Of a DNA stretch of 64,000 nt, positions 33,638 through 41,949 are shown in pieces. The notes beneath the pieces are model-generated. The model was given only the letters and a program-made list of their open reading frames with translations, was not told the DNA's origin and searched no databases. The translations under genes and the position numbers were made by a program. Positions within the stretch are counted from its first letter, which is position 1. Every line of letters starts with the position of its first letter. The DNA comes from G963422275 sp963422275 (GTDB lineage Bacteria > Pseudomonadota > Alphaproteobacteria > Rhodobacterales > Rhodobacteraceae): contig OY729418.1 in the NCBI GenBank assembly GCA_963422275.1, positions 3,534,001-3,598,000 of the forward strand, given 5' to 3'.

Positions 33638-34563
33638 TAGTAGGGAGAGAGGAACACGATCTGCTCCTGCACGTCAGGAGTTGGGTAGGACGGATGAAAC
33701 GTGTCAACCTCCACTCCTATCAGGCCGTCGATTCTGTCTCCGAAACCCAACCCTGTGCCCTGGAATATCCAGTGGGACATGAGGCCCGGATCCGGTGCCG
33801 CATCGGCGTGCGTACGGGGCTCCACGACAAAAGGCGTATGGTCGCCTCCCCATGCGCCATCCGCATACTGGGCTCCGAATATGCTCTGTTCGCTGAACGC
33901 ATCGCCCTGGTTTCTCCACAGATTGCCTGCCTTCTTGTCAACCACCATGATGTCGTGCCCGAAAGCGTCTTTATGCAACCCCACCTTCCAGTAGACGGCA
34001 TTGGCGGAGAAGGACAACAGATGCACACCCCGCTCGATGGCCTCCGTCAGGGCATTCCGCAGCCGGCCCGATATGTACTCGGGATGATAGGCCAGAACGA
34101 TGACCCGGCACCCATCGAGCAACGTCGGATCTTTGTGAACCGACAGGGTTGTCGCATAGCGGAGTGGCACATCCGAACGCTGGAGAAACCTCACGACCGG
34201 TTCGAGATACCAATAATGTCCGCCTAGTGGCCGCTGCATGCTGACGGCGGAGGCCCGCAGAGCGGACCGGTACGTACTCCCGTCGAAACCTTCGTAAAGG
34301 CTCGCTCCGAAGGCGGTGTTGTAAGCGGCCGCCGTCAGGTACGAGGCCACGATGCATACCGGCGCCGGCGCGGATCTATCCTCGACGACAAACGGGACCG
34401 TCTCCTGCGAGGTTCCATCGGGAGAGAGCACAACGAAGTCGTAGAAGCCATTCGGCCAGTCTTCCGGAATGGGCACTTCAACGTTGTATTTCCACGTGGC
34501 AAACGACACATAGCGCCTGCCGCGGAGTTCCCGAATCACCGGCGCGGGCTGCGGTCCTACCAT
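32755..34563 (-). CDS. Secreted DMFase-beta-like protein with periplasmic glycosyltransferase-type C-terminus (3' frame)
   Basis: This 602-codon frame is the larger part of a gene whose start is in another frame upstream, separated by a C10 tract. Residues ~60-310 resemble the large domain of N,N-dimethylformamidase beta subunits ('LTAAAYNTAFGASLYEGFD', 'GCRVIVLAYHPEYISGRL', 'LLSFSANAVYWKVGL', 'GDHTPFVVE'). Residues ~370-490 ('NAVRYVRSRL', 'YFVWFYDAENSRYEYGP', 'VEAILGDAIIFRSG') match the periplasmic region of the GT39-like protein encoded downstream of the GT2 gene. Residues ~493-602 are one copy of the repeated module ('FDMYQDKNENRLIYVREQC', 'RHLPDYPIARIRTGQ'). ATG 34563 has no ribosome site, so I read it as the continuation of the 35026 frame, not a separate gene. 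Enzymatic activity is not proven; the DMFase resemblance is from memory of motifs. Confidence 0.7.
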   Translation of the reverse strand: MVGPQPAPVIRELRGRRYVSFATWKYNVEVPIPEDWPNGFYDFVVLSPDGTSQETVPFVVEDRSAPAPVCIVASYLTAAAYNTAFGASLYEGFDGSTYRSALRASAVSMQRPLGGHYWYLEPVVRFLQRSDVPLRYATTLSVHKDPTLLDGCRVIVLAYHPEYISGRLRNALTEAIERGVHLLSFSANAVYWKVGLHKDAFGHDIMVVDKKAGNLWRNQGDAFSEQSIFGAQYADGAWGGDHTPFVVEPRTHADAAPDPGLMSHWIFQGTGLGFGDRIDGLIGVEVDTFHPSYPTPDVQEQIVFLSPYYDKEGKEFMAHTSYFMRPNGQMTFHSASLRFQRALVSEKELERKIQRMIENILQRMLNPDDSNAVRYVRSRLHDGSIWTNRGNMLRFLTDRGKKVEALPTSLPHPDNVRHWIGCGATRFNAYFVWFYDAENSRYEYGPRELAASLPGMQVEAILGDAIIFRSGRDSGNNMEHLDEKKILETIRKDARLIARSDFDMYQDKNENRLIYVREQCANVDTDPRFFLHVFPADGADLPAHRQRFVFDNLDFCFNDYGFRDGARCVAARHLPDYPIARIRTGQHVHGQGRLWESEVSLD

Positions 34564-35026
34564 TGGGAAGTGGGGGGGGGGAGATTGGCGGCAGCGGCCG
34601 TCGCAGTTTGAGCCATCGGCATTCAGCGTCGCTGTTCACGGAGGCAAGCCATGCGCCGTTATCTGAACGGCAGCCGAACTGTTCACGCTGGATATGGCTG
34701 GAAGGACAGCCTACCCGTACAGGGTAGTCCGCAATGACCTCTCCGCCAGTCCCGTCATAGCAGGGTTTCGCGGACGTGGCCGCATTCGGCAGCGGCATAT
34801 GCTCGAATTCCCATGTCCCGATTCGCCGCACCTGGAAGATCAGGCGGCGGGCGTTCTTTGCATGGACGGCCAGTTCGAGGGTGTCGCCCGGGGCCAGATC
34901 GGCCCGTTTCGCGAATGCCGCACCATCGGCGATCGGTTCAAGCTCGAATGCCGGCTGCGCCATTACGTCGAGTGCGGCACATTCCGAAAGGATAAAGACA
35001 GCGAGAACCCTGTACGCCATCTTCAT
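34478..35026 (-). CDS. Secreted DMFase-beta-like protein, 5' frame with signal peptide (out of phase at C10)
   Basis: ATG 35026 gives an export signal ('MAYRVLAVFILSECAALDVM', cleavage near MAQP) and a beta-rich domain ('LEPIADGAAFAKRADLAPG', 'DTLELAVHAKNARRLIFQV'). The protein reaches 'PLPPISPPP' at the C10 tract (34572-34581) and then leaves the homologous frame, stopping at 34478 after nonsense residues. With nine or twelve C the reading would run into the 602-codon frame ('HFPMVGPQPAPVIREL'), giving one protein of about 757 residues. In this assembly the gene is therefore in the OFF phase. Confidence 0.7.
   Translation of the reverse strand: MKMAYRVLAVFILSECAALDVMAQPAFELEPIADGAAFAKRADLAPGDTLELAVHAKNARRLIFQVRRIGTWEFEHMPLPNAATSAKPCYDGTGGEVIADYPVRVGCPSSHIQREQFGCRSDNGAWLASVNSDAECRWLKLRRPLPPISPPPLPNGRTAARAGDSGTPRQALCVVCHVEIQR
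34572..34581 (-). repeat. C10 homopolymer (G10 on plus strand) inside the secreted-protein gene
   Basis: Ten C on the coding strand encode the join of the two frames. Nine or twelve C would keep the frame open, ten or eleven would not. The position, right after the N-terminal domain, is typical of a slipped-strand contingency locus. Confidence 0.75.
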
Positions 35027-35213
35027 CAAAGTGTCGCGGCGCCTACGCATTTCCAATCGCCACCCCGCAAGTCTGTAGCCCGCTTTATCCCCTCTAACCG
35101 TCACCATCAAAATCGTTCGCCAATGGAAGAAAACACAGAGTGCGCCGGAAGCGTCAGGCGCCAAGCAATCCCGCACCATTGCTGACGTCGAATCCGATCA
35201 TGCGCAACGCCCC

Positions 35214-35588
35214 CTACTGTGCGGTTGCATCTTGAGCCAAAACCGTGATGGACACTCCGATCACGATTATGAGAACGCCTAGCCAGTACATGAGATTCAG
35301 TCGTTCGCCGAAGAACGCCGTGCCGATGGCTGGCACGATGACGAAGGTCAGGGCGACGAAGGGCATCGCCCGCCCGAGCGGTACGCGCGACAGTACCAGC
35401 ACCCACAGCAGCGTCGCCGCCCCGTACACGCACAGGGCGGCCCAGAAGTGTGGATTGCCGAGCAGCGAGCCGAGGAACCGGGAGAGCGAATGCGCGTCCA
35501 GGGTGTCGGCGGTCTTCTTGAACAACACCTGTCCGACCGACAGCAACACGGGCGCCAGAACCAGATAGAAGCAATCGGCGGGCTTCAT
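35214..35588 (-). CDS. EamA/ArnE-like small membrane transporter
   Basis: A 124-residue protein with four hydrophobic segments ('FYLVLAPVLLSVGQVLF', 'FWAALCVYGAATLLWVLVL', 'AMPFVALTFVIVPAIGTAFF', 'LMYWLGVLIIVIGVSITVL') in the pattern of the small EamA/SMR proteins ArnE and ArnF. In the Arn system these flip an undecaprenyl-phosphate-linked aminosugar to the periplasm. It starts 40 bp after the GT39-like gene, and a GT2 gene heads the same run, so the three probably form a make-flip-transfer set. Partial paralogues are at 29917 and 32705. Confidence 0.78.
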   Translation of the reverse strand: MKPADCFYLVLAPVLLSVGQVLFKKTADTLDAHSLSRFLGSLLGNPHFWAALCVYGAATLLWVLVLSRVPLGRAMPFVALTFVIVPAIGTAFFGERLNLMYWLGVLIIVIGVSITVLAQDATAQ

Positions 35589-35628
35589 GGCATCTCACGC
35601 TGCGGTCGGATCATAATGCGACTGCTTC

Positions 35629-38600
35629 TCAATCAAGACTGAATTCACTTGTCCACAGATTGTCCTGATTGCGGAGGTGCTGGCCGGTTCGGATGCGGGC
35701 GACGGGATAGTCGGGAAGTCCGCGCGCTGCAATGCATCGCCCGTCCAGCCGCAACGCACGCTCGCCGAAGGAAAAATCGAGATTGTCGAATTTGAGCAAT
35801 CGGCGGTGGTCGGGAAGGTCGGTCCTTTGCGTCGGGAAGACATGCAGAAAGACAGCAGGGGTTTCGAGGTCGGTGTCGCGGCAATCTTCCCTGACATAGA
35901 TCAGCCGGTTTTCATTTTCGTCCAGATACACATCGAAGTCCGCGCGAATGACAGGCTGGGTGTTCTCTATGATATCGACAATCAACGTAACCATGTTCAC
36001 CTCGCCTTCCCAGATCCGACCCTTGCCGGGTATCCATTGGCCGGTTCGGATGCGGGCGACGGGATAGTCGGGAAGTCCGCGCACTGCAATGCACCGTCCA
36101 TCCAGCCGAAATGCCTGTTCGCCGAAGGAAAAATCGAGATTGTCGTAAGTGAACGGTCGGCGGTGGTCGGGAAGGTCGGTCCTTTGCGTCGGGAAAACAT
36201 GCAGGAAGCCAAGTGCTTCGAGGTCATCGTCGCGACAATCTTCCCTGACATAGATCAGCCGGTTTTCATTTTCGTCCAGATACACATCGAAGTCCGCGCG
36301 GATGACAGGCTGGGTGTTCTCCATGATGTCGGCTATCGAAAAATCCAGGGTCGCTTCGCCTTTCCAGATCCGACCCTTGCCGGGTATCCATTGGCCGGTT
36401 CGGATGCGGGCGACGGGATAGTCGGGAAGTCCGCGCACTGCAATGCATCGTCCATCCAGCCGAAATGCCTGTTCGCCGAAGGAAAAATCGAGATTGTCGT
36501 AAGTGAACGGTCGGCGGTGGTCGGGAAGGTCGGTCCTTTGCGTCGGGAAAACATGCAGGAAGCCAAGTGCTTCGAGGTCATCGTCGCGACAATCTTCCCT
36601 GACATAGATCAGCCGGTTTTCATTTTCGTCCAGATACACATCGAAGTCCGAGCGGATGACAGGCTGGGTGTTCTCTATGATGTCGCCGATCGAGGTGGCC
36701 GGGATGTCGACGATTGAAGCAACCGAGTCGACTTCGCCTTCCCAGATATGGCCTTTCCCGGCCACCCCTTGGCCGGTTCGGATGCGGGCGACGGGATAGT
36801 CGGGAAGTCCGCGCGCTGCAATGCATCGCCCGTCCAGCCGAAATGCCTGTTCGCCGAAGGAAAAATCGAGATTGTCGTAAGCGAACGGTTGGCGGTGATC
36901 GGGAAGGTTGGCCCTCTGCATCGGGAAGACATGCAGGAAGACAGGGGTCTCGAGGTCATCGTCGCGGCAATCTTCCCTGACATAGATCAGCCGGTTTTCA
37001 TTTTCGTCCAGATACACATCGAAGTCCGTGCGGATGACAGGCTGGGTGTTCTCTATGATATCGACAATCAACGTAACCAAGTTCACTTCGCCTTCCCAGA
37101 TATGGCCTTCGCCATGCATCCCTTGGCCGGTTCGGATGCGGGCGACGGGATAGTCGGGAAGGCCGTGCGCTGCAATGCATCGCCCGTCCAGCCGCAACGC
37201 CCGCTCACCGAAGGGAAAACCGAGATTGTCGTAAGCGAACGATCGGCGATGGTCGGGAGGGTTGGTCCTTTGCATCGGGAAGACATGCAGGAAGACAGGG
37301 GTCTCGAGGTCATCGTCTCGGCAATCTTCCCTGACATAGATCAACCTATTCCGATTTTCGTCCAGATACACATCGAAGTCCGAGTGGATGACAGGCTGGG
37401 TGTTCTCTATGATGTCGGCTATCGAAAAATCCAGGGTCGCTTCGCCTTTCCAGATCTGGCCTTTGCCGGGTATCCCTTGCCCGGTACGAATGCGGGCGAC
37501 GGGATAGTCGGGAAGTCCGCGCGCTGCAATGCATCGCCCGTCCAGCCGAAATGCCCGCTCGCCGAAGGAAAAATCGAGATTGTCGTAAGCGAACGGTTGG
37601 CGGTGACCGGGAAGGTCGGCCTTCTGCATCGGGAAGACCTGCAGGAAGCCAAGTGCTTCGAGGTCGGTATCGCGGCAATCTTCCCTGACATAGATCAACT
37701 GATTCCGGTTTTCGTCCAGATACACATCGAAGTCCGCGCGGATAACAGGCTGGGTGTTCTCTATGATATCGACAATCAACGTAACCAGGTTCACCTCGCC
37801 TTCCCAGATCCGACCCTTGCCGGGTATCCATTGGCCGGTGTGGATGCGGGCGACGGGATAGTCGGGAAGGTGGCGCGCTGCAATGCATCGCCCATCCAGC
37901 CGCAACGTACGCCCGCCGAAGGAAAAATCGAGATTGTCGAACGCGGACGGTCGGCGGCGGTCGGGAAGGTCAGCCCTTCGCACCGGGAAGACATGCAGGA
38001 AGACAGGGGCCTCGAGTTCATCGTCGTGGCAATCTTCCCGGACATAAATCAGCGTGTTTTCGCGCTTGTCCAGATGCACATCGAATTCGGAGTCGATGAC
38101 GGACCGTCCCGCTCCCTTCAAGGCAGTTTCCAGACTTGTGGGTAAATCCCGAGATTCTGCGTCGTCGGCGTGCTGCGGGCCGGCTTTGAATATGTAGCCG
38201 TCCTCCAGGACGGCTGCGATTTGCACGCCGGGCAGCGCGGCAAGCTCCGCAGGGCCGTAATCATACCGCGGGTCCTGCATCCTGCGGAACCAGACGAAGT
38301 ACGGCTCGATTCGAGTAAACCAGGCGCCTTCGCCCAGCCAGCGGTGCATATCATACGGCAGCGGCCGAGTGTGCGGCAGCCTTTGAATGCTGATTCGATC
38401 ATCCATCAGGAAATTTAGTGCGGGAGAGTTGTTGGTCCAGACATAGCTATCAATCAAGTGGTCTTCCACATAACGGATGGCGCTGGAATTCCGCCACGAC
38501 TTGGATGTGTAGCCGAATCCATGGTCCAGCCAAGTCTGTATGTTGCTATAGTTCGCATGCATATGCGGCAAGAGCCCGAAGGACAGGCCGGCCGACAGGG

Positions 38601-39792
38601 CAAGGGCGGGCCAGCTTGCCGTGGCCATGACGCCGACGCGCCATTTCCGCAGGAAGTACGGCGTTGTGAACGGCCGCGTGTGCGCGGCGCAGCGCAGGGC
38701 TTCGTTCAGAAACAGCGTCGCTGCGACCAGCGTCGGTACGTATAGCGGCGCGAGATATCTTGAAGCCCCAGCGAGGTCGACATTGGTAAGCGGGAGATGG
38801 ACCATCAGGAAAAGCGCGTAGACGGATACGAACGCAACCGGGGCGGCCCATATGCTCCAGCTTTGCGCATACCCCCGGCGGCGCAGGCGTATCAGCGCAT
38901 AACCGGCACCCGATGCCAACGTCAGCAAGAAACCGATGTTCAAAGACAGGTTGACGATCTCGCTCACTTCGATACCAAATGCGGCAGTCAGAGAGTGACC
39001 GGACGCAAGCACCCAGGAGAGAATCTCTTCACCGGCAACCTGCAGACTGGAAGTCAAGGAAAAGCCTGTCGGATATACATCGCCCAACGGCGCGCCCGTA
39101 TGCAGAAAATTTCGCAGCATCCACAGGCAAATAGGCGTTCCGGCGATGACGGCGTAGAGTGCCGCGTTCCTGATCCTTGCGGAGAGTGGAACGCCTCTGT
39201 GCAGCACTAGCAGCAAAAGCGCGCTGGCCACCAAGGTTACGCCGATGTAGCGGGTCAGCCACGCCAGGGCGGCGCAGATGGCCGCCATAAGCAGCAGCGA
39301 CCGCTGGCGCGTATCCAGAAAGCGATCCAGACTTAAAAGCGAGAGCGTGGTAAACAGAATGAAAAGAGGTTCCGTCAGAACGAATGCGGAAATATGCGTC
39401 AGCGATACGCACAAGGCGCAGGCGCAGGCGGCCCAGAAGACGAGGAAGCGCGACGCGACGCGGCGGCGAAGCCACAGTGCAGCGGCGAAGACGGTCAGCC
39501 CGAAGGCTGCGGCGTTCACAGACAGCGCCGCATCAATGATTTCCACGCCGAACAGACCGACTCCGGCCAGCGCCAACGGGAAGAGGGGCGCCCCGTCCCG
39601 GTAGAATAACCCTTGCGGCCACTCGGTGAACCCGTTTCCATCCAACAGGTTCCCCGCCACCGACAGGTAGAGGCGGGAGTCAATGATTACCGCTGCCCCG
39701 TAGTTGCTCCCGCGCAGCAGAATGAGCGCACCCGCCAGCGCAGCGAGCGCTGCCAGAAGCGCTGTGAACCGGTCGATCCCGAACCGTTTCAC
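35629..39792 (-). CDS. ArnT/GT39-like membrane glycosyltransferase with seven C-terminal tandem modules
   Basis: A 1387-residue protein. Residues 1-~415 hold about ten hydrophobic segments with the early periplasmic loop 'IDSRLYLSVAGNLLDGNGF', whose acidic residue is the usual catalytic feature of GT39/ArnT-type enzymes that use a polyprenyl-phosphate sugar. Residues ~430-555 are a periplasmic domain ('SSAIRYVEDHLIDSYVWTN', 'EPYFVWFRRMQDPRYDYGP') also present in the secreted protein at 32755. From ~560 to the end come seven repeats of ~118 residues, each with 'FDVYLDENENRLIYVREDC', a 'FLHVFPxQ' strand, 'YDNLDFSFGE', 'LDGRCIAARGLPDYPVARI' and 'RTGQ'. The GTG start overlaps the GT2 stop (GTGA). 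Usual family members are 500-700 residues, so the repeats double its size. The acceptor and sugar are unknown. Confidence 0.85.
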   Translation of the reverse strand: MKRFGIDRFTALLAALAALAGALILLRGSNYGAAVIIDSRLYLSVAGNLLDGNGFTEWPQGLFYRDGAPLFPLALAGVGLFGVEIIDAALSVNAAAFGLTVFAAALWLRRRVASRFLVFWAACACALCVSLTHISAFVLTEPLFILFTTLSLLSLDRFLDTRQRSLLLMAAICAALAWLTRYIGVTLVASALLLLVLHRGVPLSARIRNAALYAVIAGTPICLWMLRNFLHTGAPLGDVYPTGFSLTSSLQVAGEEILSWVLASGHSLTAAFGIEVSEIVNLSLNIGFLLTLASGAGYALIRLRRRGYAQSWSIWAAPVAFVSVYALFLMVHLPLTNVDLAGASRYLAPLYVPTLVAATLFLNEALRCAAHTRPFTTPYFLRKWRVGVMATASWPALALSAGLSFGLLPHMHANYSNIQTWLDHGFGYTSKSWRNSSAIRYVEDHLIDSYVWTNNSPALNFLMDDRISIQRLPHTRPLPYDMHRWLGEGAWFTRIEPYFVWFRRMQDPRYDYGPAELAALPGVQIAAVLEDGYIFKAGPQHADDAESRDLPTSLETALKGAGRSVIDSEFDVHLDKRENTLIYVREDCHDDELEAPVFLHVFPVRRADLPDRRRPSAFDNLDFSFGGRTLRLDGRCIAARHLPDYPVARIHTGQWIPGKGRIWEGEVNLVTLIVDIIENTQPVIRADFDVYLDENRNQLIYVREDCRDTDLEALGFLQVFPMQKADLPGHRQPFAYDNLDFSFGERAFRLDGRCIAARGLPDYPVARIRTGQGIPGKGQIWKGEATLDFSIADIIENTQPVIHSDFDVYLDENRNRLIYVREDCRDDDLETPVFLHVFPMQRTNPPDHRRSFAYDNLGFPFGERALRLDGRCIAAHGLPDYPVARIRTGQGMHGEGHIWEGEVNLVTLIVDIIENTQPVIRTDFDVYLDENENRLIYVREDCRDDDLETPVFLHVFPMQRANLPDHRQPFAYDNLDFSFGEQAFRLDGRCIAARGLPDYPVARIRTGQGVAGKGHIWEGEVDSVASIVDIPATSIGDIIENTQPVIRSDFDVYLDENENRLIYVREDCRDDDLEALGFLHVFPTQRTDLPDHRRPFTYDNLDFSFGEQAFRLDGRCIAVRGLPDYPVARIRTGQWIPGKGRIWKGEATLDFSIADIMENTQPVIRADFDVYLDENENRLIYVREDCRDDDLEALGFLHVFPTQRTDLPDHRRPFTYDNLDFSFGEQAFRLDGRCIAVRGLPDYPVARIRTGQWIPGKGRIWEGEVNMVTLIVDIIENTQPVIRADFDVYLDENENRLIYVREDCRDTDLETPAVFLHVFPTQRTDLPDHRRLLKFDNLDFSFGERALRLDGRCIAARGLPDYPVARIRTGQHLRNQDNLWTSEFSLD
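35640..38110 (-). repeat. Tandem array of seven ~354-bp coding units
   Basis: Units start about every 354-376 bp; an ENTQPVIR(A/S/T)DFDVYLDEN segment marks most boundaries. Units five and six (around 35.9-36.6 kb) differ at only a few positions over ~300 bp, so duplication is recent. The fourth unit has an extra seven-residue insert (PATSIGD) before its end. The first and last units are the most divergent, as expected for array growth in the middle. Confidence 0.9.
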
Positions 39793-40971
39793 CGCGTTTT
39801 ATCCTCTCGCGACTCACCCGTCACCTGCATCACGATCAGCGCCAGCAGGAAGCCGGAGAACATCGTCTGCACGCCGACGGCCAGCAAGGTGACGGAGGGG
39901 ATGGCGATGCTCAGGCGCGTCTCGATGACCGCAGGGCCGGTCTGCGCCCAGACGAACAGGCTCCAGACGCTTCCCGCTGTGCCCGCCAGGGCCAGCGCGC
40001 AGCCTGCGGCAAGGCAGGGTTCCAGAATCCGGCGCTGCCGCACCCGCTTCCATAGCCGTCCGTCGGTGAAGCCGATGGTGTCGCCGAACACGTGCGCCAG
40101 CAGGTGGAACGCCGCCAACTGAACCCCGCAGATGATGAAGGCGGAGCCGAACAGCATGGTGTAGACGCCGAACCCGGCGGGAACCAGAAACGGCGCGGCC
40201 ATGGCGAGCGGCCCCGCCGCCAGCAGGACGCAGCCGGGATACAGGAACAGCCAGCGGGGGGAGAGCATGAGCAGCAGGCGCAGATGGCGCCAGCCGTCGC
40301 GCCAGGTGCACAAATGCGAAGAACGGTCGGGGTCGAAGGCGCGGCGTTGCACGACCGGCGCCTCGGCGATGCGCATGTTCTTCTGCGCGGCCTTGACGAC
40401 CATCTCGCTCGTCGCTTCGTGTCCCGGACATTGCAGCGCGAGGGTGCGGACGCTTGCGGTTTTGAATCCCCGCAAGCCGCAGTGGAAGTCGCCCACGGGC
40501 GCACGGAAGAACAATCTGCCGAGGCCAGACAGCAGGGGATTGCCTACATATCGGTGCAGGAACGACATCGCGCCGTCCTCGATGCCGCCGGTGAAGCGGT
40601 TGCCGAACACGAAGTCGCAGTTGCCTTGCAATTTCTCGTAGAACGGTTTCAGTGCGCTGAGGTCGTGCTCCCCGTCGCCGTCGCCGAGGATGATGAGCTG
40701 GCTGCGGGCGGCTCGGATGCCGGCGTTGACCGCGTTGCCGTAGCCTTGGCGCGACTCCTGAACGACGCGGGCGCCGGCCTCTTCCGCAAATTCCGCGGAG
40801 CGGTCTCGGCTGTCGTTGTCCACCACCAAGACTTCTCCGGCGATGGCGTTTCTGTCTAGGAATCCTCTGGCCTCGCCGATGCAGACGGCAATGGACTTCT
40901 CCTCATTGCGGCAGAGGATCAGGATCGTCAGGTCATAGGAATCGCGCGGGGGGGGGGGGGGCAGTCACCAT
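39789..40971 (-). CDS. GT2 polyprenyl-phosphate glycosyltransferase (ArnC/DPM1-like), out of phase at a C14 tract
   Basis: From 'YDLTILILCRNEEKSIAVC' the product is a classical GT2 enzyme: 'EVLVVDNDSRDRS', 'QGYGNAVNAGIRAA', the metal-binding 'ILGDGDGEHD' (DxD), 'FGNRFTGGIEDGAM', 'DFHCGLRGF' and four C-terminal membrane segments. Such enzymes attach a sugar to dolichyl- or undecaprenyl-phosphate. ATG 40971 is followed by a polyproline-coding C tract (40961-40948). With 14 C the ATG frame hits TGA within 12 codons; with 13 C it reads straight into the GT2 body (MVTAPPPPRDSYDL...). The first possible start after the tract, a TTG at 40829, would remove the N-terminal nucleotide-binding strand. 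The gene is thus probably OFF here. The ATG overlaps the preceding frame's TGA. Confidence 0.8.
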
Positions 40972-41398
40972 CGGTCAAGCCGCCGCCGGCAGATTCGCCG
41001 CATGCCTGTGCGGAGCGTACAGGCAGGTGATTCACCACCCCCGCGCCGAGGCCGATCAGTATCCATTCGACGCACGCTACTGCGAATACGTTTTGCAGCA
41101 GGTAGACCTCGAACGTGTTGTGTACGAGGACGACGATGGTGCAGGCTGCAGCATAGCAATGTACCGGGGGTGACTTGTGCGCTGGTGCGCACACGCAGAT
41201 TGAAAATCAGGTTGGCGCACAGGAGCGCGAGCGCGCTAGGCCGAAAACCCCCGCTTGCACCCCCACCTGTAGGTAAAGATTGTGGGCGGAACGGGGGATG
41301 CCTCCGGGAGTCGAAGGGGCTACCGCGGCGTTGATGCGCTTGATGGCACCGCCAAAACAGGCGAGTCCGGGGTTCGGCGCCGCACTCGGGAAGTCCAT
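40928..41398 (-). pseudogene. O-antigen ligase/polymerase-like remnant
   Basis: One frame has 'SAHNLYLQVGVQAGVFGLA', the HN-LYLQ-xxExGxxGL motif of O-antigen ligase (Wzy_C) proteins with the Glu changed to Gln. A neighbouring frame continues with 'VVLVHNTFEVYLLQNVFAV' and 'WILIGLGAGVVN', like the closing membrane segments of that family. Frame changes and the lack of an N-terminus mark it as dead. Its end runs into the C14 tract of the GT2 gene. Confidence 0.5.
40948..40961 (-). repeat. C14 homopolymer (G14 on plus strand) at the start of the GT2 gene
   Basis: The tract begins ten bases after the ATG at 40971. Lengths of 10, 13 or 16 keep the GT2 frame open; 14, as here, does not. This is the classical placement of a phase-variation tract, within the first few codons of a surface-glycan gene. 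Confidence 0.8.
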
Positions 41399-41434
41399 CG
41401 GGTCGGGCGCGGGGTTGGCCGCTACTTTGACCGA

Positions 41435-41880
41435 GCGGCGGAAGGCAGCCAGTGAATTCGTTGCCGCGCAGGTGCAGAACCGAGCGCGCGTCGAGCGCTG
41501 CCAGTTTCGGTGGGATGGCGTCGTTCAAATGATTATGCCCAAGCCACAACTCCGAAAGGTTTGCGAGTTGACCGAGCTCTGACGGGATCGGGCCGGTCAG
41601 GACGTTGGACTCCGTCCGAGCTCGCGCAAATCGGCGAGTTGCTCCAACTCCGACGGGATGGCGCCGGTGAGCCGATTTCGGTGGTGGCGCAGCACTGCAA
41701 GCCGGTCCAACTCCGAGAGGGGCCGGGGAATGCGGGCGCTCAGTCCCTTCTCCGGCAGATTCAGCCCCGTCACCCGCGCCGGCGCACCGTCCAGCACCAT
41801 GCCTTCCCAATATTCAAGGGGCGTCGAGTCATCCCAATTCAAGGAGGCAGCGCCGGCCAGAACGTAACCGTTCAGGTTCC
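41435..41880 (-). pseudogene. Leucine-rich-repeat protein fragment, frameshifted
   Basis: Two overlapping frames carry consecutive repeats: 'ARVTGLNLPEKGLSARIP', 'NRLTGAIPSELEQLADLRE', then after a shift 'NVLTGPIPSELGQLANLSE' and 'LHLRGNEFTGCLPP'. This is the plant-like LTGxIPxxLxxL pattern found in some bacterial secreted LRR proteins. A 'NWDDSTPLEYWEGM' cap-like segment lies in front. No start codon or signal peptide remains. Confidence 0.65.
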
Positions 41881-41949
41881 GGGGGATGAGGAGATGGTTA
41901 CCGCTTGTTGGCATGCTTACCCGCACCTGGCTGCGCCCGGGTGTGGTTC

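Noticed and set aside
35640..38110. CRISPR array
   Set aside because: The repeats are ~354-bp protein-coding units without short spacers; no cas genes are present.
35677..38145. Two long plus-strand open frames (346 and 465 codons) across the tandem array
   Set aside because: They are antisense shadows of the seven-unit coding array. A repeat unit free of stops in one antisense frame gives a long antisense frame automatically. The minus-strand frame continues the GT39-like enzyme.
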